From CBDDFS01 sp965227255 (GTDB taxonomy: Bacteria; Bacteroidota; Bacteroidia; Flavobacteriales_E; Vicingaceae), in contig CBDDFS010000001.1 in the NCBI GenBank assembly GCA_965227255.1, positions 124,001 through 188,000 on the forward strand: 64,000 nucleotides of DNA, read 5' to 3'. Positions 18,278 through 27,384 of the stretch are shown one piece after another; positions within the stretch are counted from its first letter, which is position 1, and each line of letters starts with the position of its first letter. The position numbers were made by a program, and so were the translations under genes. The notes below the pieces were generated by a model. That model did no database searches, was not told the DNA's origin, and was given only the letters and a program-made list of their open reading frames with translations.

Positions 18278-19446
18278 GAAATAATATACTTTATGAATTC
18301 ATCTGTAAATGAGTATGTTACTATGTAATAAATGGAAGCGAATAAGATTGACCCCACAAAAATCAGAGCAATTTCATAGCACAGAATCAAACGGACCTTA
18401 GCCGAAGATGAACCCATAATGAGCATTGTTTCAATTTGCTCTTTTCTGATTCTAATGCTTAGAAAAACAATCATGGCAAAGATCACCAGCGTTGAAATTA
18501 AAGAGACCAGAGATATAGAATTAAATATGGACTCAAACCTGAAAATCCCGTTCATTACCTGGGAGATCACTTCTTTGGGAACGAATCCCTTCAAGGCCAC
18601 TTCTCCACTTTCAATCTTTCCTCTGAATATGGCTAGAGATTTTTCATCATCTGGCCAGAAAATAATAGCAGAAATTGGATTATGGCTCTGATCTCCGTGA
18701 AAATGAAAAGTCTCGATATTCTTTTCATTGATCTCCTGATACATTTTTACTTTCTCAGTATACCTCACCATACTGTCTGTTTTCGAAAAAGTCAAGCCTG
18801 ACTCATCTTTTGCATCTTCCTCGTGGCCATGACCAATGCCCATAGCTATCCAGTTTGATTTCAGATCTGTGAATATGACATCGTCGTCAGGGCAATTGCA
18901 TTCTTCAAGAATTCCAACGATCTGAAGTTCCAACGGATAAACACCCGAGAGATTCAAAAAATTATCAGAAGAAGTTATTACACTGGAACCAACTTTTTTG
19001 TACAATAGTTCTGCCGCCTCATAGCCAATGACACATTGACCTATTTTTTGAAAAAATCGGCCCTCAACAACCTTTAAACTGCGATACTTAAAATAATCCA
19101 GGTCTGTTCCAACCAAAGGAATACCACTTGCCAGGAGATTTGTCAAAACCGGAATTGATATGCCAAATCCAAGGCTATCGATAGTTTTTTTTTCACCTAT
19201 TCCGAAGGTTTGGATTCCTTCCTGACCTGTAAAATATAGAGTTGACAAGGTGAGATCGGTTGGATTGGATTCCATTCCGATCACAAGATCTGTTTGTTCC
19301 GCCCTCGACATAAGTTCTTTTTCTGTATTGTTGATCAGTAAGTCGAGACCAACAGGAAGATAAAAGACCACCGAAAGTGCCAGCATGATGAGAACATTCC
19401 TGACAGAATGAAAGCGAACATATTTATATGCCAGTTCCAGACTCAT
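18274..19446 (-). CDS. FtsX/MacB-like ABC permease with His/Cys clusters
   Basis: 390 residues: one N-terminal membrane helix (about 18-38), a large extracytoplasmic domain (about 40-300) and three C-terminal helices (about 305-385). This is the four-helix MacB/LolCE/FtsX layout. The outside domain contains CNCPDDD (183-189), GHGHEED (205-211) and FHFHGDQSH (247-255), potential metal ligands not typical of the family. Such permeases usually transmit force to periplasmic partners instead of forming a metal channel. The gene overlaps both neighbours by 4 bp, so ATPase, permease and binding protein are translationally coupled. Confidence 0.82.
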   Translation of the reverse strand: MSLELAYKYVRFHSVRNVLIMLALSVVFYLPVGLDLLINNTEKELMSRAEQTDLVIGMESNPTDLTLSTLYFTGQEGIQTFGIGEKKTIDSLGFGISIPVLTNLLASGIPLVGTDLDYFKYRSLKVVEGRFFQKIGQCVIGYEAAELLYKKVGSSVITSSDNFLNLSGVYPLELQIVGILEECNCPDDDVIFTDLKSNWIAMGIGHGHEEDAKDESGLTFSKTDSMVRYTEKVKMYQEINEKNIETFHFHGDQSHNPISAIIFWPDDEKSLAIFRGKIESGEVALKGFVPKEVISQVMNGIFRFESIFNSISLVSLISTLVIFAMIVFLSIRIRKEQIETMLIMGSSSAKVRLILCYEIALIFVGSILFASIYYIVTYSFTDEFIKYIIS

Positions 19447-20102
19447 GCTTTGGATGGATCGTTAAAATCAAATACTTTGTCAAAAGACGACAGCAGGTCA
19501 TGGTCATGGCTGGATAATACGAGCATGGCCTTTTCTTTTTCTATGTAATCGAGTAGGATCTGCATAACCAACCTTTTATTCTCCGGGTCGAGGTTACCTG
19601 TCACCTCATCACCAAGAATGAGACCGGGTTTCAGAATGATGGATCTCGCTATGGCACATCGTTGCTTTTCACCTTGAGATACTTTATCGGGGTATTTTTT
19701 AAGAAGATGTTCTATCCCAAATTCTGAAGCCATATGTTGAAGTCTTTGCCTTACTTCACTTTCCTTTAATTCAGTTTTGAAAAGTTTAAATGGCAACAAA
19801 ATGTTATCCAATAAATTCAAGTATTCTACCAGTCGAAAATCCTGAAAAACAAAACCCACATTCTCGGCCCTCCATTTTCTGCGTATTGAAGCACTTTCTC
19901 CTGATATCTCTTTATTATTTATTTCTACTTTTCCATGCGAGGGCACTTCTATTCCGGAAATTAGATTAAGCAGGGTTGTCTTTCCGCATCCGCTGGAACC
20001 TATCAATGCGAGCGATTTTCCGGGATCCAGGGATAGATTTTCAATTTGTAGATTGAAATTGGAATCGGGATAAGAAAATTTGAGGTCAGTTATCTTCAGC
20101 AT
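19443..20102 (-). CDS. LolD/MacB-type ABC transporter ATP-binding protein
   Basis: 219 residues, one nucleotide-binding domain. Walker A is GSSGCGKT (35-42), the signature is VSQGEKQRCAIARS, Walker B with the catalytic Glu is GLILGDEVTGNLD, and the switch His is in SSHDHDLL. The sequence between them (NVGFVFQDFRLVEYLNLLDN) is typical of the LolD/MacB/FtsE group, consistent with the FtsX-like permease encoded just downstream (4-bp overlap). The signature has Q in place of the second residue of the usual SGGE. Confidence 0.92.
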   Translation of the reverse strand: MLKITDLKFSYPDSNFNLQIENLSLDPGKSLALIGSSGCGKTTLLNLISGIEVPSHGKVEINNKEISGESASIRRKWRAENVGFVFQDFRLVEYLNLLDNILLPFKLFKTELKESEVRQRLQHMASEFGIEHLLKKYPDKVSQGEKQRCAIARSIILKPGLILGDEVTGNLDPENKRLVMQILLDYIEKEKAMLVLSSHDHDLLSSFDKVFDFNDPSKA

Positions 20103-21842
20103 TCAAAGTATCCTTTCTTCTTCTAAGATATCAATATCAACCACTTTCCAGCTTCCGTCAATGGCTTTCAATACAAGGTCAGCCATATATCGATTGTTTC
20201 TTCTGTGTTTATGTCCCCAGTGTCCAACTTCACCTTTTATGATCCATTCACAGCGATATGATCTTTCCACTCCCTCAAAACCAGTCTCTTCCAGATTCAA
20301 CAACTCTACTTCATCAACCTGAACCTCTATGCCACCCTGCTCTTCCAGTACCATTGACTTTTTAGTTTTTATGTATATGTCTGTAAGTATATTACCATCC
20401 AGACTCAAACTGAGTTTATCATAGATCATGGATTCGTCACGAAAATCAAAAGCACGATAAATATTCACCAATGACTGATGCACAAGAGTTTTACTTTCTT
20501 CGATTGAGAATACTCGCTTTTCAAGATTGGGAATATTCCATTCATGATAAAGATCTTTCCTGAAGTAAAAAATAACACAAACAACGCTCGTGAGAAAGAG
20601 AATGCTTGTCGTCCAGAAATTCTTTCTTCGAATGATGAATATTAGAAGGAAGAATAAAAAACTAATAGCCGTAAACGCAAGTATGGCATATATTTTCTGT
20701 TCTTCCACGACTATACCGACTACATTGGGCATCTCATAATTCTGCAGATAATTCTCCCAGTACATTTCCGGGTATTTGGTAGACAGATATCCCGGCATTG
20801 GTCCCGCCGGGTCTATGGCCACATAAGGAACGATCTTGATTTTTTCGGAGAAAAGCTCCCACTTCAGCGCAAGACTATCGGCAATGTTTTGGTGGGGACT
20901 TGACATAATCACACCAACTATGGCCGCATTGTAGGGCAGTTCTTCCTCAGGACCCAATATTTGTATTCCGGCAAGGGAAACTTTCAGAAAATTGACTTTA
21001 TCGATCATCAAAGAGGCGGTGTCTCCATCAATAAGAAGAGGGTTGTGGTCAAGAATGAATTCTGAGATTAATTTCAACAAACTATCCTTGTCCTCAATTG
21101 GAATGTATTCGTTCATTTTGTACTTGAAGGGTATCCACTCCTCAAGGTCCTTAATTCTGACAATGACCTCATGGCGAACTTCAAAAGGCTCTATGTACAG
21201 ATATGACATCATACTGGATCGGTGATGTCTTTTATAGTTTGGTAAATTGAATTCCGAATACCATGGGTCTTCCCAATTCAGAGTTACTTCCAAATCTTTT
21301 GAATGATATCTGAGATCATTGACTGGAATGCCGTTATGATAGAAAACCATTCCAATATTGGCTGGACGAAGTTCTCCTTCCTCATCAAGAGGAGAAGTGA
21401 TACCAATTTTCTCAGGTTGTGAATTGAGCGGATACCAAAGTTCAACGAATAGAATCTGTGGGCTCAACTCTAATGTGCTATCTACCTTGCCAGTATACAA
21501 TGACGATCTCAATATTCTATCCCTGACCTGAAGCAATCTGAGTTCGGGCAGTAGCACATGATCATCGACCTGGATAGGAAAATTTTTGGTGCAGAATTGA
21601 ATTAAATTATACTCGATCAGGCTCTTCTCGAGTTCTCCATCGAGCTCTGTCGGGACTATTTCTCGAAAGTTTTTAAAATCTTCAGGTCCGATTTCCAGGG
21701 TAACACGAATTCCTCTTTCATCGAGAAAATATTCCACGATGGATTCGCATTGATCCGCCTTAATAAGTGATATGTAATCTGCTCGAGCAGGAGAAGATCC
21801 TATCAAACAGACCACAGTCAAAACCCATCTAAAAAGTCTCAT
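20103..21842 (-). CDS. Membrane-anchored periplasmic protein with HWGHKH motif
   Basis: 579 residues. A signal peptide (MRLFRWVLTVVCLIGSSPARA) is followed by a large extracytoplasmic domain (about 23-383), two membrane helices (about 384-404 and 411-428) and a C-terminal domain (about 429-579), predicted to lie outside again. The latter has an NTF2-like strand pattern and contains GHWGHKHRRNNRY (His541, 544 and 546) and ends GSWKVVDIDILEEERIL. I do not recognise a named family. The gene abuts the ATPase gene (zero gap) and starts 31 bp after the preceding gene, so it is part of the transporter. The three histidines could bind metal; this is inference. Confidence 0.72.
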   Translation of the reverse strand: MRLFRWVLTVVCLIGSSPARADYISLIKADQCESIVEYFLDERGIRVTLEIGPEDFKNFREIVPTELDGELEKSLIEYNLIQFCTKNFPIQVDDHVLLPELRLLQVRDRILRSSLYTGKVDSTLELSPQILFVELWYPLNSQPEKIGITSPLDEEGELRPANIGMVFYHNGIPVNDLRYHSKDLEVTLNWEDPWYSEFNLPNYKRHHRSSMMSYLYIEPFEVRHEVIVRIKDLEEWIPFKYKMNEYIPIEDKDSLLKLISEFILDHNPLLIDGDTASLMIDKVNFLKVSLAGIQILGPEEELPYNAAIVGVIMSSPHQNIADSLALKWELFSEKIKIVPYVAIDPAGPMPGYLSTKYPEMYWENYLQNYEMPNVVGIVVEEQKIYAILAFTAISFLFFLLIFIIRRKNFWTTSILFLTSVVCVIFYFRKDLYHEWNIPNLEKRVFSIEESKTLVHQSLVNIYRAFDFRDESMIYDKLSLSLDGNILTDIYIKTKKSMVLEEQGGIEVQVDEVELLNLEETGFEGVERSYRCEWIIKGEVGHWGHKHRRNNRYMADLVLKAIDGSWKVVDIDILEEERIL

Positions 21843-21873
21843 AATAATATGGGAAGTTATGAAATGATATTCC

Positions 21874-22428
21874 TTAAGGAAGTCGTTTTCCGATCACCAG
21901 ACCACCACTGTAAGTCTCGTATAGTTCATTGAAGTCAATGCTGGCATTGATCCCCCATGACCAGCCATTCTCAAATCGCTTTCCCACTTCAATTCCAATT
22001 TTGAAGATTGGGAAAGTTCTGTGCTTGTCTGCTTCGAGTCCGGGGCCGGTAAAAAGAGCCAGCCAATGTGTTGGCTCGTAAACTGCGGTCAATGCTCCAA
22101 CGTATTTATTTTCCCTTTCAAGAAAGCCTCCATCTTCATCAATGATAAAATATCTTGCAAACTCAATGTCATTTACAATTCCTATTCCCCATTTATGACT
22201 TAAGAAATAGGTATAGTCGAAACCCAACGTAGGAATGACCTCCACTTCATTTGCTATAGCAGCCTCATCAACAATGGCCGGAACCCAGGCATAACCTACC
22301 ATGAAGGCAACTGCATGAGGAGACGTGAGATATGAATGTCCATCCGGTCTTTCTGATTCTTCCTGAGCTTGAGATGTCAATGAAAGAGTCACACAAAAAC
22401 AGGTCAATAAGTATTTGATCTTTTTCAT
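21874..22428 (-). CDS. Small exported beta-rich, probable outer-membrane protein
   Basis: 184 residues with a signal peptide (MKKIKYLLTCFCVTLSLTSQAQ). The mature part alternates aromatic/hydrophobic strands and turns (TLGFDYTYFLSHKWGIGIVNDI; GALTAVYEPTHWLALFTGPG; VGKRFENGWSWGINASIDF), consistent with an eight-stranded barrel. I recognise no family. It starts 8 bp after the TetR gene and ends 31 bp before the HWGHKH protein, linking the regulatory and transport parts of the run. It could be the outer-membrane component of the system (inference). Confidence 0.7.
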   Translation of the reverse strand: MKKIKYLLTCFCVTLSLTSQAQEESERPDGHSYLTSPHAVAFMVGYAWVPAIVDEAAIANEVEVIPTLGFDYTYFLSHKWGIGIVNDIEFARYFIIDEDGGFLERENKYVGALTAVYEPTHWLALFTGPGLEADKHRTFPIFKIGIEVGKRFENGWSWGINASIDFNELYETYSGGLVIGKRLP

Positions 22429-22436
22429 ATGTCATG

Positions 22437-23009
22437 TCATTTTTTTCGATTCACGTTTTCAACTCCGAGCAAAGCAAGTATTTCCTTATCGCGAAGGTTG
22501 AAATCACTACGAAGGTCTTTACCATTTGAAAGAACAATCTCACCAAATTCAAGGACAATGAACAATTCAGTTGCTCTAATCGCTTTCTTCTTACTAAACC
22601 CCATATCCATGAAGATTTTACTTGCCACGCCCACCCGCTTTTCCTGAACTCTGTCTAGATAAGAACGAGCAGTTTCATTTTTTAATGACAGGGATTTCAA
22701 TTGCAAAAAGAAATATTCCACTACCGGACTGTCGTTTATGAGTTTTCTCAGACGACGGAATCGTTTATAAGGATCATAAATCTTCTCAAGATCATGTATG
22801 TAAGAATCTGTACCTACATACTCCCAATAGTCACATAATGACTCGAAGAATTCTTTCTTGCTGCCGAAGAAATGATAGAAACTTGTCTTGGCAGTGCCGA
22901 TCTCCCTGGCCAGATCATCGATATTCAATGAATCCAATCCATTTCGTGCAAATGCTTCGAGACCGGCTGTCAACCACTTCTCCTTCCTTGCTTCTGTTCC
23001 TGAGGGCAT
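22437..23009 (-). CDS. TetR family transcriptional regulator
   Basis: 190 residues. The N-terminal TetR helix-turn-helix is clear: AGLEAFARNGLDSLNIDDLA, then REIGTAKTSFYHFFGSKKEF (residues about 12-55). The C-terminal ligand domain is helical and not assignable. It lies 23 bp after the metallo-hydrolase gene, in the same direction. A 24-bp palindrome just upstream of that first gene (24297-24320) is a natural operator candidate, so the protein probably represses its own operon. Confidence 0.92.
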   Translation of the reverse strand: MPSGTEARKEKWLTAGLEAFARNGLDSLNIDDLAREIGTAKTSFYHFFGSKKEFFESLCDYWEYVGTDSYIHDLEKIYDPYKRFRRLRKLINDSPVVEYFFLQLKSLSLKNETARSYLDRVQEKRVGVASKIFMDMGFSKKKAIRATELFIVLEFGEIVLSNGKDLRSDFNLRDKEILALLGVENVNRKK

Positions 23010-23032
23010 AATTCAAATATATGCCACAAGCC

Positions 23033-24283
23033 TTATTTTTTGACCCTCATTTCAAAGTTCGTACCATATTTCTGGTTGATACGATCATAAATAATCTGGT
23101 TTTCCTCTGTGACGTCAAATGTATTTGCCTGTATTTCAGGTGATACATTTTTCATGCCTTTGGAGTCAATTGGTGGTATTTCCAGAGGTGAGTCAGTAGG
23201 CCAGGCATCTTCAACCGGATCACACATTCTGACACGAATGTTATCTTTTGTGATATTCCAAACCATCATATCATCAGCCAGAGAAAGTGGCCCGTCATAT
23301 GTCCTTCGTATGCCTTCATATACTTCAGTATGGGTATCCCAGTCATTGAAAAAGTGATAAGCCACGGCCAAACGTGGTTTTAAGTCACTCATAACCTTAC
23401 CAAATGCTTCCGGAGCGGTGTGAATTTGTGTACCTACCTCAAGTGCTCTTGCCGGTGGAAATCTATATTTTTCAATCCATTGTTCGGGAGACATCATGCA
23501 TTCATGAATAACCATATCGGCATCTTTGGCAAATTCACTCATCCAACTATTTGGATATGTGTCTCCTCCAAATACAAATTTTAAATCTTTCCACTCGAGA
23601 CTGTATGACACAGAACCATCTATGGCATGGATGGCAGGCCATGAACGAATAACAACACCGTTTTGCTCATATACGATTTGATTTTCCTGCTTGAAATCGA
23701 ATTCATTGACTTTTAATTCAAAACCGGAGGCTGGCAATCTTCCGAGTCTGCCTTCAAGATCCCATTCTACGTGTTTCTTCAGATGTTCCATTGAATATGA
23801 TGTTCCCAATCTCGGTTCTGAACCACTAGGTCCGTATACGTGCAAAGGCCCAACTCTTCCTCCTACAATTCCACCCACATAATACTCTACAATGTCTCCC
23901 ATGTGATCTGTATGTAAGTGACTTATGAAGATCTTGTTGGCCAGATCATACGGAATTTCAAGAGAACCAAATCCTGCCGCTGAACCTGAACCACAATCAA
24001 ATAAAAACTTGTCGCCATTTCCTAATTCTACCAACCAACAAGAGGCGGCTTCCGATAGTCTGGCAGAAGGCATTCCAGTTCCAAGTGCTATCACCCTCAT
24101 TTCATCATCCGCCAATTCTTCAGAATTCGGATAATATACGTCACGCATATCTATTTTTTCTGACTCTTCCACCAAAGGATTCTCTGATTTCTCAGTAATT
24201 CCGCTAACGAAGGCCATAATGGAGAGGAGTGATACACCTAAAATCATTCCTATCCCAATGAACATTAATTTGGATTTATTCAT
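23033..24283 (-). CDS. Metallo-beta-lactamase-fold hydrolase, GntH-like, membrane anchored
   Basis: 416 residues from ATG 24283 (MNKSKLMFIGIGMILGVSLL), chosen because it opens a signal/anchor; codons further upstream run through the palindrome. The MBL core shows MRVIALGTGMPSARLSEAAS, FDCGSGSAAG, the zinc motif HLHTDHMGD, GGDTYPNSW, VIHECMM and a late YHFFNDWDTHTE. The family is the one annotated after guanitoxin-cluster protein GntH, but it is widespread outside toxin clusters. Likely an extracytoplasmic hydrolase of unknown substrate. First gene of the run that continues with TetR. Confidence 0.85.
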   Translation of the reverse strand: MNKSKLMFIGIGMILGVSLLSIMAFVSGITEKSENPLVEESEKIDMRDVYYPNSEELADDEMRVIALGTGMPSARLSEAASCWLVELGNGDKFLFDCGSGSAAGFGSLEIPYDLANKIFISHLHTDHMGDIVEYYVGGIVGGRVGPLHVYGPSGSEPRLGTSYSMEHLKKHVEWDLEGRLGRLPASGFELKVNEFDFKQENQIVYEQNGVVIRSWPAIHAIDGSVSYSLEWKDLKFVFGGDTYPNSWMSEFAKDADMVIHECMMSPEQWIEKYRFPPARALEVGTQIHTAPEAFGKVMSDLKPRLAVAYHFFNDWDTHTEVYEGIRRTYDGPLSLADDMMVWNITKDNIRVRMCDPVEDAWPTDSPLEIPPIDSKGMKNVSPEIQANTFDVTEENQIIYDRINQKYGTNFEMRVKK

Positions 24284-24296
24284 GGCAAATACTTTA

Positions 24297-24320
24297 AAAT
24301 TGTACTCGAAAGTACAATTT
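24297..24320. promoter_or_regulatory. 24-bp perfect palindrome, candidate TetR operator
   Basis: AAATTGTACT (24297-24306) and AGTACAATTT (24311-24320) are exact inverted repeats around CGAA. The site ends 13 bp before the metallo-hydrolase ATG and lies about 100 bp from the divergent DUF2490 gene. Length and symmetry fit a TetR dimer site, and a tetR gene is second in the operon. Confidence 0.6.
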
Positions 24321-24422
24321 GACATCTGCATTGTCAAGGACATAGGTCATATTTTCTAATGCGGTTGATTCTATGAACAGAGCATTGATTATAAAATGTG
24401 TCAAAAGTTACCTGGTAATCAT

Positions 24423-25196
24423 ATGTTTAGAATAGTTTTGAATTCGATGTTCCGTAGCCAGACATTTATTCTCACGTTCATTGTCATTTTCATGAGTTCT
24501 GGAAATAGTTCATTTGCCCAGATTGGTGATCTGTTTGAGATCGGAAATGAAGATGTGAATGATCAATATTGGATCGATCTAATTCCTCACTTTCGAATAA
24601 GCGACAAAGTAGAGTTTTACGGTGATGCCAGCTTCAGATACCGAGATAATGGAGAAAGATTGATCACAACGATCAGACCTTCAATTCGTTGGCAGGTTGG
24701 ACCGATCCTTTCTCTTCACGGCGGTTTAGGTTTATTCTACAATATTTACACAGATGATGAAATTGATAATGTTTTGGAAATTCGCCCCTGGCAAGGTGCG
24801 AGAGTAGCTTGGCCTGATCTTGGTCCGTTACTCTTCAAACATTATTTCCGGCTAGAGCAGCGCTATTATCCAAGTCTGGATAATTTATTGGCCTATCGCG
24901 GACGATATCGTATTGGTGCGAAGATTCCCATAAATAAGAAGGTAGTTCAGGAAGGTGCTGTTTTTATTCCAATTGCTTATGAATGGCTCGGAACATCGGA
25001 TGATGACTTTGATGTGATCTGGGCCTCGGAAACCCGATTGACAACCGGAGTTGGATGGGTTTGGAACAAGGAATGGCAGCTCGAGTTTGAGTTCATGTAC
25101 TGGTGGACCAAGGAACTTCCCTCCTCCGATTTCAGAGCCCAGGAAAGAGTTTTTAGACTCAAGCTTATTAAAGAAGGATGGGTGTTTGGGGAGTAA
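24423..25196 (+). CDS. DUF2490 exported beta-barrel-like protein
   Basis: 257 residues from ATG 24423 (MFRIVLNSMF...SSFAQ signal); alternatives are 24396, which adds nine residues, and 24447, which gives a shorter signal peptide. The mature protein alternates strands and turns (QYWIDLIPHFRISDKVEFYG; SIRWQVGPILSLHGGLG; RLEQRYYPSLDN; LEFEFMYWWTK), matching the DUF2490 family of predicted outer-membrane barrels. It is divergent from the metallo-hydrolase/TetR operon, with the palindrome in the shared upstream region, so it may be co-regulated. Confidence 0.78.
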   Translation: MFRIVLNSMFRSQTFILTFIVIFMSSGNSSFAQIGDLFEIGNEDVNDQYWIDLIPHFRISDKVEFYGDASFRYRDNGERLITTIRPSIRWQVGPILSLHGGLGLFYNIYTDDEIDNVLEIRPWQGARVAWPDLGPLLFKHYFRLEQRYYPSLDNLLAYRGRYRIGAKIPINKKVVQEGAVFIPIAYEWLGTSDDDFDVIWASETRLTTGVGWVWNKEWQLEFEFMYWWTKELPSSDFRAQERVFRLKLIKEGWVFGE

Positions 25197-25216
25197 TTGT
25201 AAATGATAAATTATAG

Positions 25217-25258
25217 ATTATGAATTGGGGTTTACATCATTTACTGCCTATTCATAAT
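25217..25258. repeat. Inverted repeat between convergent genes
   Basis: ATTATGAAT (25217-25225) and ATTCATAAT (25250-25258) form a perfect 9-bp stem with a 24-nt loop, between the stops of the DUF2490 and Porin_10 genes. It is very A/T-rich and could act as a weak bidirectional terminator. Confidence 0.4.
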
Positions 25259-25278
25259 TTAAAATCTAACATTTATAA

Positions 25279-27156
25279 TTAGTCAAACAACGTCCACTTA
25301 ATCCCCCATTTAAAGGCTCGCGGAGGCACAGGATAATCGGGAATGTTGTAAAAATTATCACCTGCCATGCCCTTATTAAAGTGTTCGATCTTCAGGAAGA
25401 AAAATGCCCTCTTTAACTGGAATGTAATGAATAGGTCAATAAAGGGATAGTTTCCAATGGTCTGTCGATCCTGTAAATGAAATTGAGCAATGGCCGGATT
25501 GTATGCCATGGCTTTATAGCCTGTAAAATAATAGAGATCGATTCCTATTCTATACAACAAAACCTTTTTGAAGAGCAGATTTTCGTAATACAGACTTTCA
25601 TAGAACATCCAGTTGGATACGGGCAATACAGTTGATTCTGTTGTTTGGTAAACAATTTTGTTATCGAGATGAATATTCTTCCAATGCAGAAATTTGGAAG
25701 CCGAAATATTCAAGTACGAGAATCTTTCGCCAAATTGTTCAGGGAGAGCCTCATTATTGTAATAGATATAATTCGATAAAAAGCCGAAATCTCCATTCAG
25801 AGAATAACCTTTCCATGAAGCTCCTGCTCTGAAACCCCAGCGTTGGGTCTTATTGAAGGAATTCGACCAGATAAAGTTGTTTGAATTATAATGCAACTGC
25901 TTGTATTGAGGATTTGTCAGATCGTAATAGAAACTTGTAATGACTGAAGGGTTTTTCGATGTATCCACTTTTCTTTTCCTGAAGTCAACTTTGATATCAA
26001 GATCTCCCTGTCGGAATCCATCAAACACATAATCGGCACTTAAGTTGGTCTTATACTCCTTTCTGAACAGGTAAAAAGCCAATTCAGTACCTGCTATATG
26101 ATCGGTATAAATAGTGTCAAGTGTCTGATTCTGAGAATATTTGATCAGATCATTTCGATAATAGAATTTGAACCTCTCACTGCCTGGATAGAAATAAATA
26201 TTGGCCTGGTTCGAGATCTTCTCATATCTGTTTGTGTCCAATGTTCGTGTTGAATCATAATAGATATTATCATAGAAAGAAGTATTGAGTCCACCGAAGT
26301 TCCCCAAATCCTCATATTTGCGATACCCTCTGACCAGTTGAAGATCATGCCCTAATCTAAATACAGGACGGATAAGTTCAGCGCCTTCATCGGCGGTATT
26401 ACCAAAGCCAAAATTCTGCGAAATGAAAAAAGCTTCTTCCTGAGCATCGTTGTTGGCATTATCAAGACGTGTTGAGCCTACGGTTTCTGGATTTTCAATA
26501 CTGTTAAAATCTTCAAATCCTCCGTTTTCATCCACGGTCTTTCGATTCACATAATAATGGGTCAGCAACATATACCTGTGATTAGCTGTGGCATAGTTGA
26601 TATTGGTATTGAAGAAGGAGCCTCGTGTTTCAAGATTATTGTAGAAACCTTCCGAACCATTGCGATCGAGATGGACGGAAAAATTCAGATTTCGACCGAA
26701 GTTTCTGGCATGAATAACGTCAATACCTTCCTCTTTTTTAGCGCCGGAGTGGTAACTTAAAACAGTGAAAGGCGGTTTGTTTCGGTAATAGTTGATATTC
26801 TCTCTTTGATCGTAATAGGAAAAGAAAGGATAAGAAACAGATCTGGTGAGGTCGGTTGGTCTTGTGAGGTACGACAGCATCGGACTGTATTGGGCATGGC
26901 CCACGTTCCCTACTCTCATGAAGGGAAATGATTCATATTGCGGCTGATAGCGCTGAAATAGCTCGAATTTAGCCGGTTTACTCAATTCGGTGGTATCTCT
27001 GAGAAATGAACTCTCACTGAAAACGCTGAGAAAAGTAGAATCCGTTTGAATAGAATCAGGGCTTTCCTGGCCATATGACAGGAGGCTCAGAAAGAGGCTG
27101 AAACAGAAGGCAGAAGACCTCAAAAACATGAAGAAATGGTTTTTTCCGGTCTGCAT
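25279..27156 (-). CDS. Putative porin, Porin_10 family outer-membrane protein
   Basis: 625 residues from ATG 27156; a TTG two codons upstream is less likely. A signal peptide (ending FLSLLSYGQ) precedes a long barrel-like region. The family features are visible: FEKFEL-type segment FELFQRYQPQYESFPFMRVG, then GNVGHAQYSPMLSY, FPFFSYYD-like turns, many Tyr/Phe-bounded strands, and a terminal aromatic strand ending WGIKWTLFD with C-terminal polar residue after Phe. It should sit in the outer membrane; substrate unknown. The rRNA operon terminator starts 15 bp upstream of its start and points in the same direction, so its own promoter must be very close or read-through occurs. Confidence 0.85.
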   Translation of the reverse strand: MQTGKNHFFMFLRSSAFCFSLFLSLLSYGQESPDSIQTDSTFLSVFSESSFLRDTTELSKPAKFELFQRYQPQYESFPFMRVGNVGHAQYSPMLSYLTRPTDLTRSVSYPFFSYYDQRENINYYRNKPPFTVLSYHSGAKKEEGIDVIHARNFGRNLNFSVHLDRNGSEGFYNNLETRGSFFNTNINYATANHRYMLLTHYYVNRKTVDENGGFEDFNSIENPETVGSTRLDNANNDAQEEAFFISQNFGFGNTADEGAELIRPVFRLGHDLQLVRGYRKYEDLGNFGGLNTSFYDNIYYDSTRTLDTNRYEKISNQANIYFYPGSERFKFYYRNDLIKYSQNQTLDTIYTDHIAGTELAFYLFRKEYKTNLSADYVFDGFRQGDLDIKVDFRKRKVDTSKNPSVITSFYYDLTNPQYKQLHYNSNNFIWSNSFNKTQRWGFRAGASWKGYSLNGDFGFLSNYIYYNNEALPEQFGERFSYLNISASKFLHWKNIHLDNKIVYQTTESTVLPVSNWMFYESLYYENLLFKKVLLYRIGIDLYYFTGYKAMAYNPAIAQFHLQDRQTIGNYPFIDLFITFQLKRAFFFLKIEHFNKGMAGDNFYNIPDYPVPPRAFKWGIKWTLFD

Positions 27157-27170
27157 AAGCAATTATAATT

Positions 27171-27206
27171 AAAAAAGCCCTATCCGTCTAAGACGGACAG
27201 GGCTTA
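27171..27206 (-). terminator. Rho-independent terminator of the rRNA operon
   Basis: On the minus strand, AAGCCCTGTCCGTCT pairs with AGACGGATAGGGCTT (one G-T pair) in a 15-bp stem with almost no loop, followed by TTTTTT. It directly follows the 5S gene. Confidence 0.92.
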
Positions 27207-27209
27207 AAA

Positions 27210-27318
<109 letters not shown>

Positions 27319-27356
27319 GTCTTCGTCGGTTCAACAACCAACATAATACTTTAATT

Positions 27357-27384
27357 GACATAGACCTGAAAGAAAATACAAATT

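Noticed and set aside
23033..24283. Guanitoxin biosynthesis suggested by the GntH-like hydrolase
   Set aside because: The family is widespread and no other guanitoxin pathway gene is nearby.
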